From Mesorhizobium sp. M2E.F.Ca.ET.219.01.1.1 (lineage in GTDB: Bacteria; Pseudomonadota; Alphaproteobacteria; Rhizobiales; Rhizobiaceae): a DNA stretch of 64,000 nt. Every line of letters starts with the position of its first letter. The stretch's first letter is position 1. Below the pieces are notes generated by a model. That model saw only the letters and a program-made list of their open reading frames with translations, made no database searches and was not told where the DNA came from. Position numbers and translations under genes: made by a program. The DNA lies in NCBI RefSeq assembly GCF_004016445.2, contig NZ_SADT02000003.1:325231-389230 (forward strand), in the 5' to 3' direction. Below, one piece after another: positions 47,036-55,941 of the stretch.

Positions 47036-47171
47036 TGAAACGCTCCCATTTACGGAGTGGGCGTGGATGATACTTTCATGCGATGCCCACCCTTATCGCA
47101 GAAAGCATAGAATGCCGATTTTCAGGCACTTGTCACGCCGATTCGTCCCTGAAGCGGCGTAATGGTGAACG

Positions 47172-47516
47172 TCAACCTTTCGGCTTCCAGCTTAACAAGG
47201 AAGCTCTTTCGTAGAGCCAGTTATACTGTGTGACCATTTGGTTGGTGCGCGTGTATTGATAGCCCAGGAAGCCAAGGATCATCAGCACGATGGTGTCGAC
47301 GAGATAGTAATGCAGTGAGAACATCGTGCCGTCGAACAGCGCGTGATGGATGAACCGGATGCCTATGCCGAGACCGAGCATATAGAAGAACAGCTGAACG
47401 TGGCTGCTCCAGGTCTGAGCGGCGGCCTTGCCGGTCATCCACGCCGCCCAGCCGCCAAGCAGGCAGGTGACGAACAGGAACTGCCAGATCGAGGCTTCTT
47501 CGTAGATAATGCCCAT
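47172..47516 (-). CDS. DUF6867 membrane protein in liv operon
   Basis: A 114-residue protein with three helices: about 10-30 (IWQFLFVTCLLGGWAAWMTG), 38-57 and 67-86. It starts MGIIYEEASIWQFL and ends NWLYERASLLSWKPKG. Small proteins of this type occur in rhizobial liv operons; function unknown but presumably linked to the transporter. It lies 14 bases after livF. Confidence 0.8.
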   Translation of the reverse strand: MGIIYEEASIWQFLFVTCLLGGWAAWMTGKAAAQTWSSHVQLFFYMLGLGIGIRFIHHALFDGTMFSLHYYLVDTIVLMILGFLGYQYTRTNQMVTQYNWLYERASLLSWKPKG

Positions 47517-47530
47517 GGTGAAGACTCCTC

Positions 47531-48259
47531 TTAGTGATGTCCGCCTTCGAGATAGGCGGCGCGCACTTCCGGATTGGCGAGCAGTTCCTTGCCGGTGCCG
47601 CTCATCGTCACATTGCCGTTGACCATGACATAGCCGCGCGTGGCGAGCTTGAGCGCGCCAAAGGCGTTCTGCTCGACCAGGAACACGGTCAACCCTTGCG
47701 ACTTATTCAATTCGCGGATGGCGTCGAAGATCTGCTTGACGATCAACGGTGCGAGACCCAGCGACGGCTCGTCGAGCAATAGAAGCTTCGGCCGCGCCAT
47801 CAGCGCGCGGCCGATCGACAGCATCTGCTGTTCGCCGCCCGATAGCGTGCCGCCGCGTTGGCCGATGCGTTCCTTCAGTCGCGGGAACAGTGCGAACACC
47901 TTCTCGACGTCCTCGTCGTAATGCTTGAGGTTATCGAGGCTGGCGCCCATCTGCAGGTTTTCCATCACCGTCATGCGCGGAAAAATGCGGCGTCCTTCCG
48001 GCGACTGGGCAACGCGCAGGCGGGCGATCTCATGTGTCGGCATCTGGGTGATATCGGTGCCGGCGAAGGTGATGGTGCCCGCGCGAGCGCGCGGAGCTCC
48101 AAAAATGGTCATCATCAATGTCGACTTGCCGGCGCCGTTGGCGCCAATCAGCGCCACGATCTCACCCTGGTTGACCTGCACGTTGACGCCATTGAGCGCC
48201 CGGATGTTGCCGTAATAGGTCTCGACGCCCTTGATATCGAGCAGCGTTGTGCCGGCCAT
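47531..48259 (-). CDS. livF: Branched-chain amino-acid ABC transporter, ATPase LivF
   Basis: A 242-residue ATPase. Walker A GANGAGKS (about 37-44), signature LSGGEQQMLSIGRALM, Walker B LLLLDEPSLGLAPLIV and VFLVEQNAFGALKLATRGYVM are the LivF landmarks. It starts with a 1-base overlap with the end of livG (TAATG), showing tight coupling of translation. Confidence 0.97.
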   Translation of the reverse strand: MAGTTLLDIKGVETYYGNIRALNGVNVQVNQGEIVALIGANGAGKSTLMMTIFGAPRARAGTITFAGTDITQMPTHEIARLRVAQSPEGRRIFPRMTVMENLQMGASLDNLKHYDEDVEKVFALFPRLKERIGQRGGTLSGGEQQMLSIGRALMARPKLLLLDEPSLGLAPLIVKQIFDAIRELNKSQGLTVFLVEQNAFGALKLATRGYVMVNGNVTMSGTGKELLANPEVRAAYLEGGHH

Positions 48260-49410
48260 TATTTGCGCCCTCCAGGCTTGCCCGCTGTGGGCTTGGCCGC
48301 TGTTTCCTTGGCGGCCGGCTTCTTCGGCGCCGCTTTCGCAGTGCTGGATTTCGCGGCCGGTTTGGCTGCCGGTTGGGGCTTTCTGGCGATTGACGCGGCG
48401 CGCGCATCGACCTGCGCCGCTTTCGAAGCGCCCTTCGACACCGTGACCCGTTCGCCCTCGTCAGCGTGTTCGAACGTATCGGAAACCGGTCCCGCCATCA
48501 TCGAAGCGGAATTGCCAGGGCCATGCGCTGAGTCAGGGCCCGTATCGAGCTGCTCGATGACATCCTCGTCGCCGACTTCGACGAGCACTTCCTGCACTTC
48601 CTCGTCGTCGACGCCGAGATAGGCGGCGATGACGCGCGGGTCGGTGCGGACCGTCTGCGGACTGCCGTCGGAGATCTTGCGGCCGTATTCGAGCACGACG
48701 ACATGGTCGGAGATCTGCATGACCACCGACATGTCGTGCTCGATCAGCAGGATCGACGTGCTGTTTTTGATGTCCATCAAGAGTTCGTTGAGCGCCGCCG
48801 ACTCTCTCGGATTGAGACCGGCGGCCGGCTCGTCGAGGCACAGAAGCTCGGGACCGGTGCACATGGCGCGCGCGATCTCCAGACGTCGCTGCGCGCCATA
48901 GGGCAGGTCGCCCGCCGGGTCGTCGGCGCGGTCGACGAGATCGGCCTTTTCCAGCCAATGCCTGGCCAGCTCGATCGATTCGGCCGAGGCCTGGCGATAG
49001 CTCGGAAAGCCGAACAGGCCAAGGAAGGTGTAGCCCGAGGCCTTCATCAGCTTGTTGTGCTGGGCCACCAGCAGGTTTTCGAGCAGCGTCATGCCCGAGA
49101 ACAGGCGGATGTTCTGGAAGGTGCGAGCGACGTTGGCGCGTGCCGGGATCTCGTGATTGGGCAGGCGCTCCAAGAGGTAGGTCGAGCCGTCACGTTTGTT
49201 GAGCGTGATCATGCCCTCGGTAGGCTTGTAGAAGCCGGTGATGCAGTTGAACACCGTTGTCTTGCCGGCGCCGTTCGGGCCGATCAGCGCGGTGATCTCG
49301 CCGCGCCTGGCCTGGAACGACAGGTCGCCGATGGCGACCAGGCCGCCGAACTTCATCGACAGATGCTCGACCTGCAGGATGAAGTCGCTCGAAGAAGGAG
49401 TCGTGTTCAT
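48259..49410 (-). CDS. livG: Branched-chain amino-acid ABC transporter, ATPase LivG with long basic tail
   Basis: A 383-residue ATPase; usual LivG length is about 255. Walker A GPNGAGKT (about 42-49), signature near GAQRRLEIARAM, Walker B LLCLDEPAAGLNPRE and ILLIEHDMSVVMQISDHVVVLEYG. After YLGVDDEEV (about 265) the normal end is followed by 120 extra residues: an acidic part (EVQEVLVEVGDEDVIEQLDT) and then a Lys/Ala/Pro-rich tail resembling histone H1 (KPAAKSSTAKAAPKKPAAK). The tail reads in frame with no stop. livG starts by overlapping the livM stop by 1 base. Confidence 0.95.
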   Translation of the reverse strand: MNTTPSSSDFILQVEHLSMKFGGLVAIGDLSFQARRGEITALIGPNGAGKTTVFNCITGFYKPTEGMITLNKRDGSTYLLERLPNHEIPARANVARTFQNIRLFSGMTLLENLLVAQHNKLMKASGYTFLGLFGFPSYRQASAESIELARHWLEKADLVDRADDPAGDLPYGAQRRLEIARAMCTGPELLCLDEPAAGLNPRESAALNELLMDIKNSTSILLIEHDMSVVMQISDHVVVLEYGRKISDGSPQTVRTDPRVIAAYLGVDDEEVQEVLVEVGDEDVIEQLDTGPDSAHGPGNSASMMAGPVSDTFEHADEGERVTVSKGASKAAQVDARAASIARKPQPAAKPAAKSSTAKAAPKKPAAKETAAKPTAGKPGGRK

Positions 49411-50801
49411 CAGCCGTGGCCCTCCTTGGTGAAGGACCCTGAGACCGCTCTTCGCTCCTTGAGGAAGGCTGTCGGTTCTCGACTGCCGACGAAGCCGCGC
49501 GGCTTCCACAGCATGACGATGACCATGGCCATGCCGAACAAAAGCATGCGGTAAAGCTCCGGCGTGAAGTCGGGGCCGAACACGACCTTGAGGAAGCCGA
49601 GCTCGCGCAGGATCTCGGTGCCGCCGATCATCACCAGTGCCGCTACCGCGATGCCGCCCAGCGAACCCATACCGCCGAGCACGACGATGGCGAGGATGAT
49701 CGCCGATTCCAGGAAGACGAAGGATTCAGGACTGACGAAGCCTTGCCGGGCGGCAAAGAACGAGCCGGCAAAGCCGCCGAACATGGCGCCGGTGGCAAAG
49801 GCCGTCAGCTTTGTGGTGGTGGTGTTGATGCCGAGCGAGCGGCAGGCGATTTCATCCTCGCGCAGCGCCTCCCAAGCGCGGCCCACCGGCAGGCGGCGAA
49901 GCCTGATGGTGACGAAGGCGGTGAGGAAGCAAAGCGCCAGGATCAGATAATAGAGGAAGATCTTGTAGTAGGCGCCCGACTGGGCGATGTGCAGCACCTT
50001 GGCGATGTAATTCGGGTCAGACACGTTGAACGACATCAGCCCGAAGAATGAGACTTTCGGAATGCCGGAAATGCCGGCCGAGCCGTTGGTTACTTCGCGC
50101 CAGTTGATGATCACCAGCCTTATGATCTCCCCGAACGCCAACGTCACGATCGCCAGATAGTCGCCGCGCAACCTGAGCACCGGGAAACCGAGCATGACGC
50201 CCCAGAAGGCGGCCATGCAGCCGGCGGCTGGCAGCAGGATCCAGAATGACAGCCCGAAATGCGTGCCGAGCAGCGCATAGGCATAGGCGCCGACGGCATA
50301 GAAGGCGACGTAGCCGAGATCGAGCAGGCCGGCGAGGCCGACAACGATGTTCAAGCCCCAGGCCAGCATCACATAGATCAAGATCTGGATGCCGAAATTG
50401 TCGACCCATTTAAGCGAACCCTGGAAGCCGAAAGCGAGCACCATCGCGATCGGATAAAGCAGCAACACGACGATGCCGATCTTGTTGAAGTTCCGGCGCA
50501 CGAAACCAGGTTCCGCCACGACCGCTGGCGCCTTGGCCTTTTCGGCCTTGGCCCGCTCCATCGCCGGCTGCGCGTAGCCGACGTAGAGGAAGCGGCCGAC
50601 GGCGGTTGCGATAACCACCAGGGCAAGCAGCAGCCAGCGCTGCACCAGGATCAGTTCGTTGCTGATGTTCTGGTCGGTCCTGAGGCCGATAAACAGAACG
50701 AACAGGCCAAGCGCGATGGCGCCAGCATAGAGCCCTTCGCGAAAAGCGCGCTGGATGGGAGGGGCGACGACGTCGCGCTCCGGGGACACAGTAGCGGCCA
50801 T
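49410..50801 (-). CDS. livM: Branched-chain amino-acid ABC transporter, permease LivM
   Basis: A 463-residue permease with about ten helices. The first 110 residues hold two or three extra helices and a cytoplasmic loop (MERAKAEKAKAPAVVAEPGF), as in long LivM forms. The conserved core includes MLAWGLNIVVGLAGLLDLGYVAFYAVGAYAYALL and the coupling region GRAWEALREDEIACRSLGINTT. It follows livH by 5 bases and overlaps livG by 1 base. Confidence 0.96.
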   Translation of the reverse strand: MAATVSPERDVVAPPIQRAFREGLYAGAIALGLFVLFIGLRTDQNISNELILVQRWLLLALVVIATAVGRFLYVGYAQPAMERAKAEKAKAPAVVAEPGFVRRNFNKIGIVVLLLYPIAMVLAFGFQGSLKWVDNFGIQILIYVMLAWGLNIVVGLAGLLDLGYVAFYAVGAYAYALLGTHFGLSFWILLPAAGCMAAFWGVMLGFPVLRLRGDYLAIVTLAFGEIIRLVIINWREVTNGSAGISGIPKVSFFGLMSFNVSDPNYIAKVLHIAQSGAYYKIFLYYLILALCFLTAFVTIRLRRLPVGRAWEALREDEIACRSLGINTTTTKLTAFATGAMFGGFAGSFFAARQGFVSPESFVFLESAIILAIVVLGGMGSLGGIAVAALVMIGGTEILRELGFLKVVFGPDFTPELYRMLLFGMAMVIVMLWKPRGFVGSREPTAFLKERRAVSGSFTKEGHG

Positions 50802-50806
50802 GAGGA

Positions 50807-51709
50807 TCAGACCTTTTCGACTTCAGGCCGGCCCAGGATGCCGGAGGGCAGGAAGATGAGCACGATCGCCAGGATCGAGAAGGCGGCGACGTCCTTGTAG
50901 TCGATCGAGAAATAGGCCGACCACATGCTCTCGATGAAGCCGATCAACAGCCCGCCGAGCACCGCGCCGGGAAGCGAGCCGATGCCGCCGAGCACGGCCG
51001 CCGTAAAGGCTTTCACGCCCGGCACGAAGCCGTCCGAGAACACCACGACGCCGTAATACATCAGGAATAGCGTGCCCGCGACGGCGGCAAGGGCCGCGCC
51101 CATGATGAAGGTGATGGAGATGGTGCGGTCGACATCGATGCCGAGCAGCGCCGCCATCTTGCGATCCTGCTCGCAGGCGCGCTGGGCGCGGCCGAGCGCC
51201 GTTCGATTGACGAGGTACCAGAAGACTGCCAGCAGTATGATGGTGACGATCACGATGATGATCTGCTTCAGCGAGATGCTGATGCCGTCGATCGTGTAAA
51301 CCTGGCTGACCAGCGGCGGGATCGGCTTGTTGCGCGGACCCTGGGTGACCTGCACGAAGTTGGACAGCGCGATCGACATGCCGATGGCGGTGATCAGCGG
51401 CGCCAGCCGGAACGAACCGCGCAGCGGCCGGTAGGCCACCTTCTCGATCGTCCAGTTGTAGAGGCTGGTCAGAAGCATCGCCACGATCATCATGATCAGA
51501 AGCGCCACCACGATCGGCACCGAATAGAACAGCGCGCCGAGGATCAGAAAGACGATGAGGGCGGTGAAGGCGCCGACCATGAAAATGTCGCCATGGGCGA
51601 AATTGATCATGCCGATGATGCCGTAGACCATCGTGTAGCCGATCGCGATCAGCCCATAGATAGATCCCAGCGTCAGCCCATTGATAAGCTGCTGGACGAA
51701 GTACTGCAT
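50807..51709 (-). CDS. livH: Branched-chain amino-acid ABC transporter, permease LivH
   Basis: A 300-residue permease with about eight helices. It starts MQYFVQQLINGLTLGSIYGL, with GYTMVYGIIGMINFAHGDIFMVGAF and the coupling loop GRAQRACEQDRKMAALLGIDVDR. ATG 51709 is the first start with family similarity; the frame extends upstream to 51838. First gene of the liv operon. Confidence 0.96.
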   Translation of the reverse strand: MQYFVQQLINGLTLGSIYGLIAIGYTMVYGIIGMINFAHGDIFMVGAFTALIVFLILGALFYSVPIVVALLIMMIVAMLLTSLYNWTIEKVAYRPLRGSFRLAPLITAIGMSIALSNFVQVTQGPRNKPIPPLVSQVYTIDGISISLKQIIIVIVTIILLAVFWYLVNRTALGRAQRACEQDRKMAALLGIDVDRTISITFIMGAALAAVAGTLFLMYYGVVVFSDGFVPGVKAFTAAVLGGIGSLPGAVLGGLLIGFIESMWSAYFSIDYKDVAAFSILAIVLIFLPSGILGRPEVEKV

Positions 51710-52127
51710 ATTTATGCGGCTCCCCTGGAATGTCGCCCGTTTCCGGATCGCACTCCTTTTCGTATTTCCCCTAGTCGTAAAGTTTCGAGCCCGGATTGCA
51801 ACGTGATTTTTCAATCGCTCTGCGTGGTTTGGAAGCACGCCGTCCGATTGCCCGTTTTTTCACACCCGACCCCTGGACTATCGCGGACCCTAGCATTGGC
51901 ACAACGCAATGTCTTTGACGATTCAACCTCATGATGGGCCTCCCGTCGAAGAAATCGGCGTCAAAATAAGTTGATGAGAAGAATCCTTGCGCCAACCGAA
52001 GCGCCCGGTTTCCTGCCACCGCGCCTTCCGTTAGGTCAGGATTCCGTCATCTGTGACGAGCATGTGACGGTGCGGCGCCCTTTGGCCGAGGGCGCCACGC
52101 CACATCGGAAAACCTTGAAGCGAGGTC
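51710..52127. other. Gene-free spacer upstream of liv operon
   Basis: This 418-base gap probably holds the liv promoter and leader. I see one 7-bp hairpin (52074-52096, GGCGCCC with GGGCGCC) without a T tract, 30 bases past the ectoine-synthase-like stop. No credible gene or riboswitch was recognised. Confidence 0.45.
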
Positions 52128-52514
52128 TCAGTAAGCAGAGCCTCCTTCTCCATTGAGACTGTGCTTTTCGGTGCCTTTGAGCGGCGGATTGAAGACGCTC
52201 ACCAGCACCATGTCGCCGGCGCTGTCGGCGCGCAGGAAATGGTCGTCATGGGCATCGAGCACGTAGACCGTGCCCGGCTCGACGCGATGAACGGTGCCGC
52301 TCATGTCCTCGACCTCGCCGCTGCCGGAGATGCAGTAGCAGGCCTCCAGGTGCCGCCGGTACTGCAGTCGCGATTCGCTGCCGGCGCGCACCACCGTGTG
52401 ACATATGGTGAAGCCCATGCCGTCTTGGCTCGTCAGCAGCCGATGGCTGGTGCCATTGCCCCAATCGACGAAGAAGTCAGTTTTTTCTACATCGGCCAAT
52501 TGTCTGGTGAACAT
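52128..52514 (-). CDS. Ectoine synthase-like cupin, solitary
   Basis: A 128-residue cupin close to EctC. Similar blocks are DGMGFTICHTVVRAGSESRLQYRRHLEACYCISGSGEVED, VEPGTVYVLDAHDDHFLRA and VSVFNPPLKGTEKH, which match the ectoine synthase metal and substrate region by eye. No ectA, ectB or ectD is present, so it cannot make ectoine from aspartate semialdehyde alone. It could act on an imported intermediate or another substrate. ATG 52514 was chosen by family length. Divergent from the LysR gene. Confidence 0.8.
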   Translation of the reverse strand: MFTRQLADVEKTDFFVDWGNGTSHRLLTSQDGMGFTICHTVVRAGSESRLQYRRHLEACYCISGSGEVEDMSGTVHRVEPGTVYVLDAHDDHFLRADSAGDMVLVSVFNPPLKGTEKHSLNGEGGSAY

Positions 52515-52692
52515 CGTTGTCTTTCCATGAGATGAGGTTTGAGAAGCGGCAGCGCGCGTCGAATTCGGCGGCAGGCATCGACTTTTTGGTCTCGCCCAGT
52601 TAGATTTTGTGCCGCTGGCTAAGATCAATGACTCAAGTCGAATCGTGCTTCAAATGACGGATTTTGGCTTTTTCTGTTAGAGAATTTTACAG

Positions 52693-53574
52693 ATGGACTA
52701 TCTGCCACTGAATGCGATCCGGGCCTTTGAGGCGACCGCTCGCCATCTCAGTTTCTCCGCGGCCGGCGAGGAACTGCATGTCACCCACCCTGCCATCAGC
52801 CACCAGATCAGGCGCTTGGAGGAATGGCTTGGCGTCGCATTGTTTCATCGCGACGCCCGAAAGGTGCGCCTGACCGAGGCCGGGCTGATCCTGCAGGCGT
52901 CCGCCAGCGCGGCGCTGACGGAGCTGAGCGCGACCTGCCGCCGCATTCGCAGAAACGCCGCCCAGGCATCGCTGTCGGTGGGTTGCATTCCCTCCATCGC
53001 CAGCCGCTGGCTGGTGCCGCGCCTGTCGGATTTCACCGCGCGCCATCCCGAGATCGCGATCCGTGTAGCCTACGCCAAGGCCGAAGACCGGCTCGAAGAC
53101 GACAACGACATCCTGATCACGCTCGGCGCCGATCCCTCGCCGCATGTCACGAGCCTCAAGCTGTTTTCCCGCATAAGCCGGCCTGCCTGCAGCCCGCACT
53201 ACCTCGCGCGCAAGGGGCGGCTGGAAACGGTGGCGGCCATCGGGGCAGCCGACCTGTTGCATGACGAGACACGCCAGGGCTGGCAGGAATGGTTTTCCAA
53301 GGCCAGGATCGAAGGGCGCGATGTCGGCAGCGGCCCGGTTTTTGCCGATTTCAACATACTGGCGACGGCGGTCATTGCCGGCCACGGCGTGGCATTGTGC
53401 CCGGTCGAGGTGTTTCGCGAGGAGCTCAGGCGCGGCGACCTCGTCGTCCTCTCCGATATTTCGACCGACGACGACAAGGGTTATTTCCTGACGATGTCGG
53501 CGCAACCCTCGTCTGCCGAGTCCAAGTTCGCCGAATGGTTCCGCGATCAGGTTTCGATCAAAACCGAGGCCTGA
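52693..53574 (+). CDS. LysR family regulator (GcvA-like)
   Basis: A 293-residue LysR regulator. The helix-turn-helix (about 3-65) reads LNAIRAFEATARHLSFSAAGEELHVTHPAISHQIRRLEEWLGVALFHR, closest in look to GcvA-type regulators. The effector domain follows (SVGCIPSIASRWLVPRLSDF). It diverges from the solitary ectoine-synthase-like gene across 178 bases, so that gene is the first candidate target; the epimerase gene converges on it. Confidence 0.93.
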   Translation: MDYLPLNAIRAFEATARHLSFSAAGEELHVTHPAISHQIRRLEEWLGVALFHRDARKVRLTEAGLILQASASAALTELSATCRRIRRNAAQASLSVGCIPSIASRWLVPRLSDFTARHPEIAIRVAYAKAEDRLEDDNDILITLGADPSPHVTSLKLFSRISRPACSPHYLARKGRLETVAAIGAADLLHDETRQGWQEWFSKARIEGRDVGSGPVFADFNILATAVIAGHGVALCPVEVFREELRRGDLVVLSDISTDDDKGYFLTMSAQPSSAESKFAEWFRDQVSIKTEA

Positions 53575-53605
53575 CCGCGAGGCGGCAGGATATTCCCGCT
53601 GACGA

Positions 53606-54607
53606 TCACGTCACGATGAAGCCGTGCGCGAACGGATCGCGGTCGTCGATGAAGATGGTGTTCAACCCTGTCATCCGTGCCCAGCCGCCGATCGAGGGAA
53701 TGATCGCCGGCTTGCCGGCAACGGAAACCTCTTTTTCGACCCTGCCCTTGAACAGCGAGCCGATGATCGATTCATGCACGAAGCTGTCGCCCACCTTGAG
53801 CTTGCCCTTGGCGTGGAGCTGCGCCATCCGCGCCGAGGTGCCGGTGCCGCAGGGCGAGCGATCGATCGCCTTGTCGCCGTAGAACACGGCGTTGCGCGCA
53901 TCGGCCTCCGCGTTCCTCGGCTTGCCCGTCCACAGCATGTGCGAGAGCCGGTTGATGCCGGGATTCTCCGGATGCACGAAGGAATATTTCTCGTTGAGGC
54001 GCTGCCGCACGACTGGACTCCAGGCGATGAGGTCGCCGGCCGTGTAATCGGCCATGTCCTGATAGTTCTTCTGCGGCTCGACGATGGCGTAGAAATTGCC
54101 GCCATAGGCGACGTCGACGCTGATCTCGCCGAGCACCGGGCATTCGACGGTCAGGCCTGCGGCATAGAGGAAGGAGGGCACGTTGGTGATGCGCACCTCC
54201 TCGACATATTCACCGACCTGTTTGTATTCGGCGATGACCAGGCCGGCCGGCGTGTCGAGCCTGAGCACGCCCGGCGTCTTCGGCTTCACCAGCCCATGCT
54301 CGATGGCAAAAGTGACCGTGCCGATCGTGCCGTGGCCGCACATCGGCAGGCAGCCCGACGTCTCGATGAACAGGATGGCGATGTCGCAGTCCTCGCGCGT
54401 CGGCGGATAGAGGATCGAGCCCGACATCACGTCATGGCCGCGCGGCTCGAACATCAGCCCGGTGCGGATCCAGTCATATTCGGCCAAAAAATGCGCCCGC
54501 CGCTCCATCATCGTCGAGCCCTCGAGCAAGGGCCCGCCGCCGGCGACAAGACGCACCGGATTGCCGCAGGTGTGGCCGTCGATGCAGGTGAAGGTTTTTT
54601 TGGCCAT
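53606..54607 (-). CDS. 4-hydroxyproline 2-epimerase (proline racemase family)
   Basis: A 333-residue two-cysteine epimerase. The general acid/base pair is Cys90 (PMCGHGTIG) and Cys253 (SPCGTGTSA); DGHTCGNPVRLV is the family start. Both cysteines being present argues for a racemase/epimerase rather than a dehydratase. With the DapA-family and FAD genes it points to trans-4-hydroxy-L-proline conversion to cis-4-hydroxy-D-proline. ATG 54607 has AGAGAG upstream; ATG 54610 is also possible. Confidence 0.9.
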   Translation of the reverse strand: MAKKTFTCIDGHTCGNPVRLVAGGGPLLEGSTMMERRAHFLAEYDWIRTGLMFEPRGHDVMSGSILYPPTREDCDIAILFIETSGCLPMCGHGTIGTVTFAIEHGLVKPKTPGVLRLDTPAGLVIAEYKQVGEYVEEVRITNVPSFLYAAGLTVECPVLGEISVDVAYGGNFYAIVEPQKNYQDMADYTAGDLIAWSPVVRQRLNEKYSFVHPENPGINRLSHMLWTGKPRNAEADARNAVFYGDKAIDRSPCGTGTSARMAQLHAKGKLKVGDSFVHESIIGSLFKGRVEKEVSVAGKPAIIPSIGGWARMTGLNTIFIDDRDPFAHGFIVT

Positions 54608-54619
54608 CATACTCTCTTT

Positions 54620-55927
54620 TCAGAAACGCCCTGGGCGGAAAGGGGTGAGATCGAGCGGCGGAGTCTGCCCGAGAACGAGATCGCGGATCAAGCTGCCGGT
54701 CGCCGCCGACTGGGTCAGGCCGAGATGGCCGTGGCCGAAAGCATAGTAGACGTTCGGCGCGCGCGCCGCGCCGATCACCGGCAGCGAGTCCGGCAGCGAC
54801 GGGCGGTAACCCATCCACTCGCGGCCGCCCGACGGATCGAGCCCGGGGAGGAAACGTTTTGCTTTCTCCAGCATCGCTTTGGAACGGGCGAAATTGGGCG
54901 GCCGCTCGATGCCGCCGAGCTCGACGGCGCCGCCGACGCGCAGGCCTGTTTGCAGCGGCGTGATGACGAAGCCGTGTCCGGAAAAGATCAGCTGCCGCTT
55001 CACATCGAAGGCCGACGCCGGCAGCGTCGTGTTGTAGCCGCGCTCGGTTTCGAGCGGGATGCGGTCGCCGAGATTCTTTGCCAGGAGATGCGACCAGGCG
55101 CCGCCGGCAATCACAAGCTTCCCTGCCTTTCGCCTGGTGCCATTGGCCAGCACGATCGTGGCGCCGTTCGCACCTGCCTCTACGCGTTCGACCCGCGCAT
55201 GCTCGAAACGGGCGCCAAGCTTTTCCGCATAGGCCCAGACCGCCTTGCCGAGCAGCTTCGGATCGGCGACCGTCTTCCAGCCCGGCACGAAGGTGCCCTT
55301 GACGAAGCGCGGCGAAAGACCTGGCTGGAGCGCGGCCATCTCCTCGCCTTCGACATGGCGGAAGCCGATGCCGAAACGCTGGCGCTCGGCCCAGCCGGGC
55401 AGCGAGGCGCGGAACTCCGCCTCGCTCTCATAGAATTCCAGCGAGCCGTCCTCGCGCAGCATCGGCCGCGTGCCGGAGCGGTCGAGCAACCCCATCCATT
55501 CGGCTTCGGCGAGCCTCATTATGCCCACCTGCGCCGCCAGGCTCGCTTCGTAATGCTTCGCCGCGCCCGCCCGCCAGAAGCGGATCAGCCAGGGCAGGAG
55601 CTTCGGCAGATAGGCCGGCGGAATGGCCAACGGCCCGAGCGGATCGGCGAGCCATTTCGGCAATTGCCGGATCATCCCCTTATGCGCCAGCGGCAGCACG
55701 TCGGAGAAGGCGAAGGCGGCGGCATTGCCGGAGCTCGTCTCCTCACAGATGCCGGTACGGTCGAAGACGGTGACGCTGCGCCCCGCCTCGGACAGGAGGG
55801 CCGCGGCGCAGATGCCGATGATGCCGCCACCGACAATGGCGATGTCTTCTCCTTCTCCCCGTTCACGGCGAGAAGGTGCCCGAAGGGCGGATGAGGGGCG
55901 GCGCCCGTCCTCCGAATTTTCCTGCAC
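54620..55927 (-). CDS. FAD-dependent D-amino-acid (hydroxyproline) dehydrogenase/oxidase, N-terminus in a repeat
   Basis: A DadA/DAO-family flavoprotein of about 435 residues. The dinucleotide-binding motif IVGGGIIGICAAALLSEAG starts at about residue 30; the FAD-linked C-terminal motif is GYRPSLPDSLPVIG...YYAFGHGHLGLTQSAATG. In this cluster it would oxidise cis-4-hydroxy-D-proline to pyrroline-4-hydroxy-2-carboxylate. The only in-frame start is GTG 55927, so the first 27 residues (rich in Arg, Ser and Glu) are encoded by a palindromic repeat. No Shine-Dalgarno is obvious; translation may be coupled to the DapA-family gene 14 bases upstream. Confidence 0.88.
   Translation of the reverse strand: MQENSEDGRRPSSALRAPSRRERGEGEDIAIVGGGIIGICAAALLSEAGRSVTVFDRTGICEETSSGNAAAFAFSDVLPLAHKGMIRQLPKWLADPLGPLAIPPAYLPKLLPWLIRFWRAGAAKHYEASLAAQVGIMRLAEAEWMGLLDRSGTRPMLREDGSLEFYESEAEFRASLPGWAERQRFGIGFRHVEGEEMAALQPGLSPRFVKGTFVPGWKTVADPKLLGKAVWAYAEKLGARFEHARVERVEAGANGATIVLANGTRRKAGKLVIAGGAWSHLLAKNLGDRIPLETERGYNTTLPASAFDVKRQLIFSGHGFVITPLQTGLRVGGAVELGGIERPPNFARSKAMLEKAKRFLPGLDPSGGREWMGYRPSLPDSLPVIGAARAPNVYYAFGHGHLGLTQSAATGSLIRDLVLGQTPPLDLTPFRPGRF
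55851..55905. repeat. Palindromic repeat overlapping the oxidase 5' end
   Basis: It contains a 15-base block and a 25-base block identical to blocks at 29778-29792 and 29882-29906. The internal inverted repeat is TTCTCCCCGTTCACGGCGAGAA. It lies wholly within the 5' coding frame of the FAD oxidase. Confidence 0.85.
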
Positions 55928-55941
55928 GTGAAGGCTGTCCC

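Noticed and set aside
53624..55894. A plus-strand open frame of about 750 codons opposite the epimerase and oxidase
   Set aside because: It spans two real genes and their spacer on the other strand; composition is that of an antisense shadow.
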